A DNA stretch of 64,000 nt from Streptomyces xiamenensis (GTDB lineage Bacteria > Actinomycetota > Actinomycetes > Streptomycetales > Streptomycetaceae): the NCBI RefSeq assembly GCF_000993785.3, contig NZ_CP009922.3:4216001-4280000 (forward strand), given 5' to 3'. A model generated the notes under the pieces. It saw only the letters and a program-made list of their open reading frames with translations. It was not told the DNA's origin and searched no databases. This document shows, piece after piece, positions 52,375 through 61,791 of this stretch (its first letter is position 1; each line of letters begins with the position of its first letter). Made by a program: the position numbers and the translations under genes.

Positions 52375-53775
52375 ATGAGCGCCCCCGTCGCCCCACCCGG
52401 CTGGAGCCGCTGGCTCGTGCCGCCCGCCGCCTTGTCGGTCCACCTCTCGATCGGCCAGGCCTATGCCTGGAGTGTCTTCAAGCCGCCCCTGGAGTCCGCC
52501 CTGGACCTCAGCGGCACCCAGAGCGCGCTGCCCTTCCAGCTCGCCATCGTGATGCTGGGTCTGTCCGCCGCCTTCGGCGGGACCATGGTGGAACGGCGCG
52601 GGCCGCGCTGGGCGATGACGGTTGCCCTGGTGTGTTTCTCCTCCGGCTTCCTGCTCTCCGCGCTCGGCGCCGCCACGCAGCAGTTCTGGCTCATCGTGTT
52701 CGGGTACGGCGTGGTGGGCGGCATCGGTCTGGGCATCGGCTACATCTCCCCGGTCTCCACCCTCATCAAGTGGTTCCCCGACCGGCCGGGGCTGGCCACC
52801 GGCATCGCCATCATGGGGTTCGGCGGCGGTGCGCTGATCGCCTCGCCCTGGTCGGCGCGGATGCTGGAGTCCTTCGGCGAGGACCACACCGGGATCGCGG
52901 CGGCCTTCCTGGTGCACGGGCTGACGTACGCCGTGTTCATGAGTCTGGGTGTGCTGCTGATCCGGGTGCCGCGCCCCGCCGCGGCCGGTTCACCTGCGGC
53001 CACCGCCACCGCCACCGCCACCGCCACGGCCAAGGACCCGGCACCCGGCGCGGCCTCGGGCCCGGAGATCCGCGTGTCCGCCCGCGGCGCGCTGCGCACC
53101 CCGCAGTTCTGGTGCCTGTGGGTGGTGCTGTGCATGAACGTGACCGCCGGGATCGGCATCCTGGAGAAGGCCGCCCCCATGATCAGGGACTTCTTCGCCG
53201 GGTCGAGCGCCCCGGTCTCCGCCTCCGCCGCCGCGGGCTTCGTGGCGCTGCTCTCGGCGGCGAACATGGCCGGCCGGATCGGCTGGTCCTCCACCTCGGA
53301 CCTGATCGGCCGCAAGAACGTCTACCGGCTCTACCTGGGCGTCGGCGCGCTGATGTATCTGCTGATCGTCCTGTTCGGCGGGGCGTCCAAGCCGGTCTTC
53401 GTGGTCTGCGCGCTGGTGCTGCTGTCCTTCTACGGCGGCGGCTTCGCCACCATCCCCGCCTATCTGAAGGACCTCTTCGGCACCTACCAGGTGGGCGCGA
53501 TCCACGGGCGGCTGCTCACGGCCTGGTCCACGGCCGGCGTGCTCGGCCCGCTCATCGTCAACTGGCTCGCCGACCGCGAGGCGGCGGCGGGCAAGGACGG
53601 CCCCGAGCTGTACGTGTTGTCGCTGTCCATCATGACCGGGCTGCTGGTGGTCGGCTTCATCGCCAACGAGCTGGTCCGCCCGGTGCATCCCCGCCACCAT
53701 CTGCCCGCCCCCACCGCACCGAAGGAGGCCGCGCATGGAGCCGACAGCCGCTCCCAGCAGCCCGAGTCCGCGTGA
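52375..53775 (+). CDS. MFS transporter, oxalate/formate antiporter (OFA) type
   Basis: A 466-residue carrier with about twelve membrane segments. Family marks include SIGQAYAWSVFKPPLE, GGIGLGIGYISPVSTLIKWFPDRPGLATGIAIMGFGGGALI and NMAGRIGWSSTSDLIGRK. OFA carriers exchange small carboxylates such as oxalate and formate, or pyruvate and lactate. The cytoplasmic loop between the halves has a simple Ala-Thr repeat. A 49-residue gene overlaps its end, the small-subunit partner common to this family in actinobacteria. Confidence 0.9.
   Translation: MSAPVAPPGWSRWLVPPAALSVHLSIGQAYAWSVFKPPLESALDLSGTQSALPFQLAIVMLGLSAAFGGTMVERRGPRWAMTVALVCFSSGFLLSALGAATQQFWLIVFGYGVVGGIGLGIGYISPVSTLIKWFPDRPGLATGIAIMGFGGGALIASPWSARMLESFGEDHTGIAAAFLVHGLTYAVFMSLGVLLIRVPRPAAAGSPAATATATATATAKDPAPGAASGPEIRVSARGALRTPQFWCLWVVLCMNVTAGIGILEKAAPMIRDFFAGSSAPVSASAAAGFVALLSAANMAGRIGWSSTSDLIGRKNVYRLYLGVGALMYLLIVLFGGASKPVFVVCALVLLSFYGGGFATIPAYLKDLFGTYQVGAIHGRLLTAWSTAGVLGPLIVNWLADREAAAGKDGPELYVLSLSIMTGLLVVGFIANELVRPVHPRHHLPAPTAPKEAAHGADSRSQQPESA
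53000..53029 (+). repeat. Hexanucleotide tandem repeat (CACCGC)
   Basis: Four exact copies of CACCGC and one imperfect copy encode alternating Ala-Thr in the central loop of the MFS carrier. A change of whole units keeps the frame, so loop length may vary between strains. Confidence 0.8.
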
Positions 53776-53884
53776 GCCCGGCCGGCGGCCGCTGATCGCC
53801 TTCTCCTGGCTGTGGGTGGTGATCCCGCTCGGGTACGGGCTGTACGAGCTGGTGCGCAAGGCGGCGCAGTTGTTCACGGGCTGA
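53735..53884 (+). CDS. Small membrane subunit of the MFS carrier, 49 residues
   Basis: An ATG at 53735 with GAAGGAGG six bases upstream opens a frame of 49 codons that starts MEPTAAPSSPSPREPGRRPL. One membrane helix follows (LIAFSWLWVVIPLGYGLYELV), then a short basic tail RKAAQLFTG. It overlaps the 3' end of the MFS gene by 41 bases in another frame. Such small partners are regularly encoded after OFA-type carriers in actinobacteria. Confidence 0.85.
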   Translation: MEPTAAPSSPSPREPGRRPLIAFSWLWVVIPLGYGLYELVRKAAQLFTG

Positions 53885-53921
53885 GGCCCGCACCGGCGGG
53901 CGGGTACCGCCGGAAACAGCG

Positions 53922-53974
53922 CCGCACCCGGGCCGCGGGAACGCCGTGCTGGGCGTCCCGCGAGCCGGGTGCGG
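53922..53974. terminator. Nested long hairpin terminator
   Basis: CCGCACCCGG (53922-53931) pairs with CCGGGTGCGG (53965-53974); inside, CGCGGGA and TCCCGCG extend the stem, with a further GGCGTC/AACGCC-like pairing. It separates the convergent MFS unit and sodN. Confidence 0.82.
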
Positions 53975-53998
53975 ACCGGTGAGAGGGCTGACGCGAGG

Positions 53999-54394
53999 TC
54001 AGGCCTTCTTGGTCTCCCAGAAGATGGTGTCGATCTGGGCGATGTAGTCCAGGGCCTTCTGACCGGTGGCCGGGTCGGTGGAGCCCTTGGCGGCGCTGAG
54101 GGCCTTGAGGGTCTCGTTGACCAGCTGGTGCAGCTCCGGGTACTTCTCGAAGTGCGGCGGCTTGAAGTAGTCGCTCCACAGCACCGAGATGTGGTGCTTG
54201 GCCAGCTCGGCCCGCTCCTCCTTGATGACGGTGGCGCGGGCGCGGAAGTGCGGGTCCTCGTTGGCCTGGTACTTCTCCTGTACGGCCTTGACGGATTCTG
54301 CCTCGATGCGCGCCTGGGCGGGGTCGTAGACACCGCACGGCAGATCGCAGTGGGCACTGACCTTCACCTTGGGGGCGAAAAGGCGGGAGAGCAT
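53999..54394 (-). CDS. sodN: Nickel superoxide dismutase
   Basis: A 131-residue precursor. A 14-residue leader (MLSRLFAPKVKVSA) is cut off to expose the nickel hook HCDLPCGVYDP; His15, Cys16 and Cys20 of the precursor are the metal ligands (His1, Cys2, Cys6 of the mature enzyme). The rest is the four-helix body that forms a hexamer. It removes superoxide in the cytoplasm. The maturation protease sodX is divergent, 171 bases away; nickel-responsive control by Nur is known in the genus, but no Nur box was identified here. Confidence 0.97.
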   Translation of the reverse strand: MLSRLFAPKVKVSAHCDLPCGVYDPAQARIEAESVKAVQEKYQANEDPHFRARATVIKEERAELAKHHISVLWSDYFKPPHFEKYPELHQLVNETLKALSAAKGSTDPATGQKALDYIAQIDTIFWETKKA

Positions 54395-54565
54395 GGGGCC
54401 GTCCTTCCTCGTGATCGTCTTCTCCCGTGCGACATTACTCCGTGAGGGGCGGCATTTCTCGGTTGACCCCGTTCACCCGGTCCGGCTTACATCCAAAGTC
54501 CGATGCGAGCGGGCCAACCGGCCCAGCGCGGCGGCCGGTCGAGCAGAGAAAGAGGCAGCGGCGGG

Positions 54566-54985
54566 ATGACGGAGCGGGCACGGGGCCGTACGGGCGGTAC
54601 GGGGCGGATCGGCCTGGCCGAGGTGTACAACCCCTCGATGCTGCCCACCCTGCGGGCCGGCGATCAGCTGCTGCTGCGGTACGGGTCCCGGGTGCGGCCG
54701 GGGGACGTGGTGGTGCTGCGGCATCCGTTCCAGCACGATCTGCTGATCGTCAAGCGCGCCGTGGAACGGCGCGGCACGGGCTGGTGGGTGGTCGGTGACA
54801 ACCCGGCGGTCACCAATGACAGCCGGGAGTTCGGGGCCGTGCCGGACGAGCTGGTGGTGGCACGGGCGCTGCTGCGGCTGCGGTCGCCGCGCGGGCTTCA
54901 GCGTTCGCCGCTGGCGCTGCTCGGCTGGCTGCCGTCGGCGGTGCGGCCGCTCAGTTCGCGTTCGCGCCGCTTGCGGGCCCGGTAG
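54566..54985 (+). CDS. sodX: Nickel SOD maturation protease (S26-type)
   Basis: A 139-residue S26 signal-peptidase-like protein with no membrane anchor. The catalytic Ser24 lies in VYNPSMLPTL and Lys63 in LLIVKRAVERRG; GDNPAVTNDSR follows. It should remove the 14-residue SodN leader so that nickel can bind. It is divergent from sodN, the usual pairing. Its last 88 bases overlap the end of the CGNR regulator gene on the other strand. Confidence 0.95.
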   Translation: MTERARGRTGGTGRIGLAEVYNPSMLPTLRAGDQLLLRYGSRVRPGDVVVLRHPFQHDLLIVKRAVERRGTGWWVVGDNPAVTNDSREFGAVPDELVVARALLRLRSPRGLQRSPLALLGWLPSAVRPLSSRSRRLRAR

Positions 54986-55521
54986 GCGGCGACGTTCGCG
55001 CGCGTCGCACAGCGGTCCGAACAGTAGCGTTTGGAGCGGTTTGTTGACGTGTCGATATAGGCGTTGCGACAGGGTTCCGCCTCGCAGACGCCGAGCCGGT
55101 CCACCCCCAGATCGGTGAGCTGGAAGGTCAGCCCCATGCAGGCGATGGCGGCGTAGCCGGCGGTCGCGTTGGAGGGGTGCTCGGCCAGGTGGAGGTGCCA
55201 CAGCGGGCGGCCGGTGTCGTCGTCCCGGTGCTCGTGGCCGGAGATCTGCGGGCTGGCCGGGTACTCCAGCAGCAGGGCGTTCAGCAGATCCACCGCCCGT
55301 CCCTCGTCGCCCTCGGCGGCGGCGGTGAAGACGGCGCGCAGCCGGGTACGTACCCCTTTGAGGCGGGTGACGTCCGCGTCGCCGGCCCGGCGGGCGAGGG
55401 TCTGCATGGGGCCGAACAACGCGCGGACGGCCTCCACCGAGGTGAGGGAGTCCTTGTTGCGCAGCGGCTCCTCGCTGTTGACCAGCCGCACCGCGAAGTC
55501 TGAGTAATAGGTCAGTTCCAC
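54898..55521 (-). CDS. CGNR zinc-finger transcription regulator
   Basis: A 207-residue protein of the CGNR family. The N-terminal ligand domain includes YYSDFAVRLVNSEEP and LLEYPASPQISGHEHRDD. The C-terminal finger reads VCEAEPCRNAYIDTSTN, then RYCSDRCATRANVAAYRARKR. It starts with GTG at 55521 behind AAGGA and is divergent from a methyltransferase, with an inverted repeat between them. Members are thought to be transcription regulators; the ligand and targets are unknown. Confidence 0.9.
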   Translation of the reverse strand: MELTYYSDFAVRLVNSEEPLRNKDSLTSVEAVRALFGPMQTLARRAGDADVTRLKGVRTRLRAVFTAAAEGDEGRAVDLLNALLLEYPASPQISGHEHRDDDTGRPLWHLHLAEHPSNATAGYAAIACMGLTFQLTDLGVDRLGVCEAEPCRNAYIDTSTNRSKRYCSDRCATRANVAAYRARKRRERELSGRTADGSQPSSASGER

Positions 55522-55549
55522 TTGTGTTCCTTACCTGCGCCCCTTTAGA

Positions 55550-55574
55550 GTGACACTGTACTTGTAAGGGTCAC
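55550..55574. promoter_or_regulatory. Inverted repeat in CGNR/methyltransferase spacer
   Basis: GTGAC (55550-55554) and GTCAC (55570-55574) flank 15 bases in the 86-base divergent spacer. It is placed like an operator for the CGNR regulator. The match is short. Confidence 0.35.
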
Positions 55575-55607
55575 AGATGGTGTTACCCGTTACCAGGGGA
55601 GTGTCGC

Positions 55608-56372
55608 ATGGTGTCCTGGCAGCAGTGGCAGGAGAGTTGGGACCGGCAGCAGGAGTGGTACCTCCCGGACCGCGAGGAGCGGTTCCGGACCATGCTGGAC
55701 GGGGTCGAGGCCCTGACCGGCACCGAACCGCGGGTCCTGGACCTGGCCTGCGGCACCGGCAGCATCAGCGCCCGGCTGCTGCGCCGCTTCCCCGGCGCCA
55801 CCAGCACCGGCGTGGACCTCGACCCGGCCCTGCTGACCATCGCTCGCGGTTCCTTCCAGGGCGATGACCGGGTCACCTTCGTCACCGCCGACCTGCGCGA
55901 CGAGCGGTGGACCGAGAAGCTCCCGTACGAGACGTACGACGCCGTCCTCACCTCCACCGCCCTGCACTGGCTGGGCACCGGCGAGCTGCGCGCGCTGTAC
56001 GCGCAGCTCGCCGATGTGCTGCGGACCGGCGGGGTGTTCGTCAACGCCGACCACATGCCCAACCCCGACGCCCCCCGGATCAACGCCGCCGAGCACGCGT
56101 TCACCCGTGCCCGGCAGGAGCGGGCGAAGGCGGCCGGCGCCGTGGACTGGCCGCAGTGGTGGACCGACCTGGCCGCCGATCCGCAGCTGAGGGACGTGGT
56201 CGCGGAACGGTTCGCGATCTTCGGCAACCCGGCCGAGGCCGAGGGCGACCACGACGACGCGGGCGCCCACCCCATCGACTGGCACATCAGGACCCTGCGG
56301 GAGGTCGGCTTCGCCGAGGCCACGACGGCCTGGGCCTCCCTGACCGACGCGGCGGTCCTGGCGCTGCGGTAG
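55608..56372 (+). CDS. Class I SAM-dependent methyltransferase
   Basis: A 254-residue Rossmann-fold methyltransferase. Motif I is VLDLACGTGSISARLLRRFPGATSTGVDLD, motif II/III includes VTFVTADLRD, and YDAVLTSTALHWLG gives motif IV. It resembles small-molecule or trans-aconitate-type methyltransferases; the acceptor is not known. The start has GGGGAG upstream. It is divergent from the CGNR regulator, which may control it. Confidence 0.88.
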   Translation: MVSWQQWQESWDRQQEWYLPDREERFRTMLDGVEALTGTEPRVLDLACGTGSISARLLRRFPGATSTGVDLDPALLTIARGSFQGDDRVTFVTADLRDERWTEKLPYETYDAVLTSTALHWLGTGELRALYAQLADVLRTGGVFVNADHMPNPDAPRINAAEHAFTRARQERAKAAGAVDWPQWWTDLAADPQLRDVVAERFAIFGNPAEAEGDHDDAGAHPIDWHIRTLREVGFAEATTAWASLTDAAVLALR

Positions 56373-56486
56373 CCCTTGCCGGGCGGTGCGCCGGGCACCG
56401 GTGTCCCCGCCCGGCTCCGCGCGCGGCCGGTCCACCGGGGCGTGCGGGGTGCGCGACAGCGCCTCCCCCCACGCCCCGGGCCGGTG

Positions 56487-57713
56487 CTACCTGCGGGCCA
56501 CGCCCTCGGCGCGGGCCGCCTCCGCCACCGCCGCCGCGACCGCCGGGGCCACCCGGGGGTCGAAGGGGGAGGGGATCACCCGGTCCGCCGACAGCTCGTC
56601 CGCCACCACCGCGGCCAGCGCCTCCGCCGCCGCCAGCTTCATGCCCTCCGTGATACGCGCCGCCCGCACCTGCAGGGCACCCGCGAAGATCCCGGGAAAG
56701 GCCAGCACGTTGTTGATCTGGTTCGGGAAGTCGCTGCGCCCGGTGGCCACCACCGCCGCGTACCGCCCCGCCACCTCCGGGTGAATCTCCGGCGTCGGGT
56801 TGGCCATCGCGAAGATGAACGCACCCGGCGCCATCGTCGCCACCGCCTCCTCCGGCACCGTCCCCCCGCTCACCCCGACGAACACGTCCGCGCCGGCCAG
56901 CGCGTCGGCCAGCGAGCCGCTCAGCCCCGCCTTGTTGGTCGCCGCCGCCAGCTCCGCCTTCACCCCGGTCAGCCCCGGCCGGTCCACCGACAGCACGCCC
57001 CCGCGGTCGCACAGCGCCACATCGCCGATGCCCGCGCCCAGCAGGATCTTCGCGATCGCCGCCCCGGCCGCGCCCGCGCCCGAGATCACCACCCGCAGTT
57101 CGGCCAGGCCGCGCCCGCTCAGCCGCGCCGCGTTGCGCAGCGCCGCCAGCGTCACCACCGCCGTACCGTGCTGGTCGTCGTGGAAGACCGGGATGTCCAC
57201 CCGCTCCTGGAGCCTGCGCTCGATCTCGAAGCAGCGCGGCGCCGCGATGTCCTCCAGGTTGATGCCGCCGAACGACGGGGCCAGCCGCGCCACCGTCTCC
57301 ACGATCTCGTCCACCTCGCGGCACTCCAGCGCGAGCGGCACCGCGTCCACCCCGCCGAACTCCTTGAAGAGGATCGCCTTCCCCTCCATCACCGGCATCG
57401 AGGCGGCCGGCCCGATGTCCCCGAGGCCCAGCACCGCGCTGCCGTCCGTGACCACGGCCACCACCTGCGAGGTCCAGGTGTAGTCGTGCGCCAGCTCGGG
57501 CTGTTCGGCGATCGCCGCGCACACCGTGGCGACGCCCGGGGTGTAGGCGAGGGACAGATCGGCGGCGTCGCGCACCGGCACGGTCGAGGTGACGGCCATC
57601 TTGCCGCCCCGGTGCAGGGCGAAGACCGGGTCGAGGAGGTTGTCGTCGCTGTCCACGCCGGGCACGCCGGTCACGGCGGTCGCGGCGTGAGGATTGATGA
57701 TCTCCGATGTCAC
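56487..57713 (-). CDS. NAD(P)-dependent malic enzyme
   Basis: A 408-residue short-form malic enzyme that turns malate into pyruvate and CO2. [18 protein letters not shown] is the N-terminal malic motif with the catalytic Tyr, and [19 protein letters not shown] holds the catalytic Lys. [19 protein letters not shown] is the metal-binding loop, and [21 protein letters not shown] is the dinucleotide site. It lacks the phosphotransacetylase domain of MaeB. The start is a GTG at 57713. Confidence 0.93.
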   Translation of the reverse strand: MTSEIINPHAATAVTGVPGVDSDDNLLDPVFALHRGGKMAVTSTVPVRDAADLSLAYTPGVATVCAAIAEQPELAHDYTWTSQVVAVVTDGSAVLGLGDIGPAASMPVMEGKAILFKEFGGVDAVPLALECREVDEIVETVARLAPSFGGINLEDIAAPRCFEIERRLQERVDIPVFHDDQHGTAVVTLAALRNAARLSGRGLAELRVVISGAGAAGAAIAKILLGAGIGDVALCDRGGVLSVDRPGLTGVKAELAAATNKAGLSGSLADALAGADVFVGVSGGTVPEEAVATMAPGAFIFAMANPTPEIHPEVAGRYAAVVATGRSDFPNQINNVLAFPGIFAGALQVRAARITEGMKLAAAEALAAVVADELSADRVIPSPFDPRVAPAVAAAVAEAARAEGVARR

Positions 57714-58201
57714 GAGAGTTGACCCCTTTTTGCTGCACTGCTGCGAGTTCACGAGGATTGGCCGCCTTCCGGTCGGGAGGCGGGCGGGCACCACGTCCGC
57801 GTCCCGGCCGGCGAGTGGCCGCCGTAGGGGAGTGGCGCGGACGCCGGACGCGCCGCACACGCGCCCAGGTCCCCGGGTGAGGGGTGTAACGGATCGTTCT
57901 ACCTGATGGCCGGTCCGTGCGCACGCCCGATCGTTGGCCACGGACCCGGCGACCATCCTGGGTGACGGATCTCTCACCCGTGTTACACGCAGGTCACGTG
58001 CCCACGAGGGCGGGGCAGTTCGTCACTCCCGGTGACCGGTGCTGGATGTCCGTTATCCGATCGGGACGCAGCGGTGGACGCAACTCGACCTGCGGATGGC
58101 AGGATGCCTACTCGTCCCATGCACAAGTAACAAACACAGTCGTGACACTCGAAGACGTGTGCCCGGCCTCGGATACTCCCCACCCCCAGGAGGACCACGC
58201 C
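57714..58201. other. Divergent spacer, 488 bases, no gene recognised
   Basis: This spacer carries the promoters of malic enzyme and of the amino-acid importer. I see no coding frame, strong hairpin or operator that I can name; the last 100 bases before 58201 are relatively AT-rich, as a promoter region would be. Confidence 0.4.
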
Positions 58202-59152
58202 ATGACCAGCCTCACCCGCCGCTCCCGCTGTACGGTCCTGGGAGCTTTCGCCGCCGCCTCGGTGCTGCTGCTCAGCGCCTGCGGCGACCAGACCGACGGG
58301 GACAAGGGGTCGGACGGATCCGGCTCCTCCGGCGCGGGCGGAGGCGGGGGCGCCAACGCGGAGGCCCCGCTGTTCGACCTGCTGCCCGAGGCGATCCAGG
58401 AGGCGGGCGAGATCAAGGTCGGTTCCAACATCGACTACGCGCCCATCGAGTTCTTCGACGAGAACGACGAGATCGCCGGCATCGACCCGGACATCGCCGC
58501 CGCCCTGGGCGAGGTCCTCGGCGTGAACCTCACCTTCAGCGACGGCACCTTCGACGGCCTGGTCCTGGGCCTGAACAACGGCCGCCACGACATCGTGATG
58601 TCGGCCATGACGGACACCAAGGACCGCCAGAACGGCATCAGCGAGGACGCCGAGGGCGGCGCCGACTTCGTCAACTACTTCCAGGCCGGCTCCGCCATCC
58701 TCGTCGCCAAGGGCAACCCCGAGGGCGTCGCGGGCGTGGAGGACCTGTGCGGGCTGACCGTCGCCGCCCAGCGCGGCACCGCCAACGAGTACCTCCTGGA
58801 CGCCCAGCAGGAGACGTGCGACGAGGCGATCAGCCCGATGATCAACGAGACGGACTCCGACTCCATCACCGCCCTCCAGAGCGGCCGCGCCCAGGCCGTC
58901 ATCACCGACTTCCCGGTGGCGCTGTACAACGAGCTGAACGCGGGCGGCGGTGACCTCTTCGAGGTCGTCGGCGAGCAGATCGACGCCGCCCCGTACGGTA
59001 TCGCCGTCAAGAAGGACAACACCGAGCTGCGCGACGCCCTCCAGGCCGCCGTCCAGGAGATCATCGACAACGGCACCTACGGTGAGGTGCTGGCCAAGTG
59101 GAACGCCGAGACCGGCGCCATCGACGAGGCCACCGTCAACGCGGGTGAGTGA
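58202..59152 (+). CDS. Polar amino-acid ABC transporter binding lipoprotein
   Basis: A 316-residue family-3 solute-binding lipoprotein. The signal ends in the lipobox LLSAC, followed by a Gly/Ser linker. The mature protein has IKVGSNIDYAPIEFFDENDEIAGIDPDIAAALGEVLG, SDGTFDGLVLGLNNGRHDIVMSAMTDTKDRQ and VAAQRGTANEYLL. AGGAGG lies eight bases upstream of the ATG. It leads a three-gene operon with a permease and an ATPase. The ligand is a polar amino acid or opine-type compound; which one is not clear. Confidence 0.92.
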   Translation: MTSLTRRSRCTVLGAFAAASVLLLSACGDQTDGDKGSDGSGSSGAGGGGGANAEAPLFDLLPEAIQEAGEIKVGSNIDYAPIEFFDENDEIAGIDPDIAAALGEVLGVNLTFSDGTFDGLVLGLNNGRHDIVMSAMTDTKDRQNGISEDAEGGADFVNYFQAGSAILVAKGNPEGVAGVEDLCGLTVAAQRGTANEYLLDAQQETCDEAISPMINETDSDSITALQSGRAQAVITDFPVALYNELNAGGGDLFEVVGEQIDAAPYGIAVKKDNTELRDALQAAVQEIIDNGTYGEVLAKWNAETGAIDEATVNAGE

Positions 59153-60104
59153 CGGATCCGTGTCCCTCGATCTCGACAAGGACCCCGGCGGCCCGCCCGC
59201 CGGTGAGGTCCCGCCGGAAGCGATCACGGCGGTCCCGGTACGTCACTGGGGCCGCTGGATCAGCGCCGTCCTGGTGCTCACGGTGCTCGGCCTCATCGTG
59301 TGGGCCTTCGCCAACGCCAAGATCAACTGGGGTGTGGTCGGCGACTACCTGACCTACGACCGCATCATGGAGGGCGCGCTCAACACCCTGTGGATCACGG
59401 TGTGCGCCATGGTGCTCGGCCTGGTCCTGGGCATGCTGCTGGCGGTCATGCGGCTGTCGGACAACCCGGTGCTGTCCTCGGTCGCGTACGCCTACATCTG
59501 GTTCTTCCGCGGCACGCCCGTACTGGTGCAGCTGATGCTCTGGTACAACCTCTCCTACATCTTCGACACGCTCAATCTCGGCTTCTACAAGAACGAGATG
59601 AACGACGTCATGACCCCGTTCCTGGCCGCCCTGCTGGGGCTCGGCCTGAACGAGGCCGCCTACATGGCGGAGATCGCCCGCGCCGGCATCAAGTCGGTGG
59701 ACGGCGGCCAGACCGAGGCGGCGCAGGCGCTGGGCATGAACGGCGCCAAGACGATGCGCCGCATCGTGCTGCCGCAGGCGATGCGCGTGATCATCCCGCC
59801 GTCCGGCAACGAGTTCATCAACATGCTCAAGACATCGTCCCTGGCGTCGGTGATCTACTTCGAGGAACTCTTCCGGGCCGGCAACACCATCTCCTCCCGC
59901 AACCTCGCGGTGATGGAGATGATGATGGTGGTGAGCGTCTGGTACCTGCTGCTGACCACGGTCTTCAGCATCGGCCAGTACTACCTGGAGCGGTACTACG
60001 CCAAGGGCACCGACCGTGAGCAGCCGCCGACCCCGCTGCGGCGCATCGGTCAGCAGCTCACCTCCTTCCGTACCAAGAGCAAGGTGGGGGGCGAGACCGT
60101 ATGA
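59145..60104 (+). CDS. Polar amino-acid ABC transporter permease
   Basis: A 319-residue HisM/GlnP-type permease from the GTG at 59145 (GTG at 59160 is the alternative), overlapping the binding-protein stop by eight bases. Five to six membrane segments are present with [27 protein letters not shown] and [19 protein letters not shown]. The EAA loop reads [32 protein letters not shown]. One gene may form a homodimeric channel, since no second permease follows. Confidence 0.92.
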   Translation: MSDGSVSLDLDKDPGGPPAGEVPPEAITAVPVRHWGRWISAVLVLTVLGLIVWAFANAKINWGVVGDYLTYDRIMEGALNTLWITVCAMVLGLVLGMLLAVMRLSDNPVLSSVAYAYIWFFRGTPVLVQLMLWYNLSYIFDTLNLGFYKNEMNDVMTPFLAALLGLGLNEAAYMAEIARAGIKSVDGGQTEAAQALGMNGAKTMRRIVLPQAMRVIIPPSGNEFINMLKTSSLASVIYFEELFRAGNTISSRNLAVMEMMMVVSVWYLLLTTVFSIGQYYLERYYAKGTDREQPPTPLRRIGQQLTSFRTKSKVGGETV

Positions 60105-60928
60105 GCGACGAGGCGACCGGCACGGACGGTGCCACCGCGGTGGCGACGGCCGAAGCAGCGGTCACGGACCTTCCCATGGTGAAGGCCGAGCGCGTCCACA
60201 AGTCCTTCGGCCCGGTCGAGGTCCTCAAGGGCATCGACCTCCAGGTGCGGCGCGGCGAGGTGTTCTGCGTGGTCGGGCCCTCGGGCTCGGGCAAGTCGAC
60301 GTTCCTGCGCTGCATCAACCACCTGGAGAAGATCAACGCCGGGCGGCTGTACGTGGACGGCGAGCTGGTCGGCTACCGGCAGCGCGGCAACAAGCTGTAC
60401 GAGCTGCGCGAGCGCGAGGTGGCCGCCCAGCGCCGGGACATCGGCATGGTCTTCCAGCGGTTCAACCTCTTCCCGCACATGACCGCCGCCGAGAACGTCA
60501 TGGAGGCGCCGGTCCAGGTCAAGGGCGTCCCCCGGTCGCAGGCGAGGGAACAGGCCCAGGAATTGCTGGAGCGGGTCGGGCTCGGCGACCGCGCGGACCA
60601 CTACCCGGCGCAGCTGTCCGGCGGACAGCAGCAGCGGGTGGCGATCGCCCGGGCGCTGGCGATGGAACCCAAGCTCATGCTGTTCGACGAGCCGACCTCG
60701 GCGCTCGACCCCGAACTCGTCGGGGAGGTCCTCGATGTGATGCGCGGCCTCGCCGAGGACGGCATGACCATGATCGTGGTCACCCACGAGATGGGCTTCG
60801 CCCGCGAGGTCAGCGACTCCCTGGTGTTCATGGACGAGGGCGTGGTCGTGGAGTCCGGCAACCCGCGCGAGGTCCTCACCAACCCCCGCCACGAGCGGAC
60901 CAAGGCCTTCCTGTCGAAGGTCCTGTAG
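60101..60928 (+). CDS. Polar amino-acid ABC transporter ATP-binding protein
   Basis: A 275-residue ATPase that overlaps the permease by ATGA. It carries Walker [14 protein letters not shown], the signature [20 protein letters not shown], Walker [17 protein letters not shown], and the switch His in [12 protein letters not shown]. An extra 25-residue N-terminal stretch rich in Ala and Thr precedes the domain. An insertion ([17 protein letters not shown]) before the Q loop is typical of GlnQ-like proteins. Confidence 0.94.
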   Translation: MSDEATGTDGATAVATAEAAVTDLPMVKAERVHKSFGPVEVLKGIDLQVRRGEVFCVVGPSGSGKSTFLRCINHLEKINAGRLYVDGELVGYRQRGNKLYELREREVAAQRRDIGMVFQRFNLFPHMTAAENVMEAPVQVKGVPRSQAREQAQELLERVGLGDRADHYPAQLSGGQQQRVAIARALAMEPKLMLFDEPTSALDPELVGEVLDVMRGLAEDGMTMIVVTHEMGFAREVSDSLVFMDEGVVVESGNPREVLTNPRHERTKAFLSKVL

Positions 60929-60956
60929 ACACCGCCGTCCCGAGGCCCGGAGCGGT

Positions 60957-61748
60957 CTAGAGCACGTGCCCGCCGGCCACCTGGATCACCTGCCCGGTGA
61001 TCCAGGTGGCCTGCCGGGACGCCAGGAACACCACCGCGTCCGCGATGTCGCGCGGCGTGCCCACCCGGCGCAGCGGGATGTCCGGCAGCACGCGGTCGAT
61101 CAGCTCCGGCGACATCCACCCGGTCTGCACCGGCCCGGGCGCAACCGCGTTGACCCGTACCCCCCGCGGCCCCAGATCGATGGCGGCGGCGCGGGTGAAC
61201 GCCTCCAGCGCGGCCTTGGACGTGCCGTACCCCAGCTGGCCGGAGAAGGCGCGGGCGGCGTCGGTGGAGATGTTGACGACGGCCGCCCCGGCGGGGGAGC
61301 GGCGCGCGAGTTCGGCGGTGAGCAGCGCCGGGGCGAACGTGTTCACGGTGTAGTTGCGGTGCAGGCTCTCCGCGGTGAGATCCAGCACCCCGTCCGGGAC
61401 CTCGGTGTGCGCGGCGTTGTTCACCAGCACCCCGGCCGGCCCCAGCCACGCCTCGACGGCGTCCAGCAGGGCGCGGGGCGCGTCGGGCGCCCCAAGGTCA
61501 CCGGCCACGGCGCACGCGTCCGGCGCCCCGGCCTCGCGCAGCCGCGCCACGGTCTCCTCGGCGGCCCGGGCGTCCCCCACGTAGTGCCCGGCCTCCACCC
61601 CCTCCGGCAGGCCGGAGGAGTTCCCCGCGTAGTAGTGCACGGCGACCGCGGCCCCCTGCTCGGCGAAGGCGAGGGCGATCTCCCGCCCGATGTTGCGGTG
61701 CGCCCCGGTCACGAGAACGACGCTGTCACTGAGCCCGGTATCGATCAT
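60957..61748 (-). CDS. SDR-family oxidoreductase
   Basis: A 263-residue short-chain dehydrogenase. The cofactor motif is VVLVTGAHRNIGREIALAFAEQG, the structural motif is NNAAHTEVP, and the active site is Ser in VVNISTDAARAFSGQ with Tyr-x3-Lys in LGYGTSKAALEAF. The pattern VRVNAVAPGPVQTGWM and a typical C-terminus follow. It resembles 3-oxoacyl reductases, but the substrate is unknown. The ATG at 61748 is preferred over a GTG at 61757. Confidence 0.9.
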   Translation of the reverse strand: MIDTGLSDSVVLVTGAHRNIGREIALAFAEQGAAVAVHYYAGNSSGLPEGVEAGHYVGDARAAEETVARLREAGAPDACAVAGDLGAPDAPRALLDAVEAWLGPAGVLVNNAAHTEVPDGVLDLTAESLHRNYTVNTFAPALLTAELARRSPAGAAVVNISTDAARAFSGQLGYGTSKAALEAFTRAAAIDLGPRGVRVNAVAPGPVQTGWMSPELIDRVLPDIPLRRVGTPRDIADAVVFLASRQATWITGQVIQVAGGHVL

Positions 61749-61791
61749 GCCCAGCACGCTGCCCCAGCGCGCCGCGTTCCCGCAACGGGTT

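Noticed and set aside
60953..60966. dre-like GCGGTCTAGAGCAC at the end of the SDR gene
   Set aside because: Only the core GGTCTAGA fits the DasR operator; the outer bases do not. It lies at the 3' ends of two convergent genes, where an operator is not expected.
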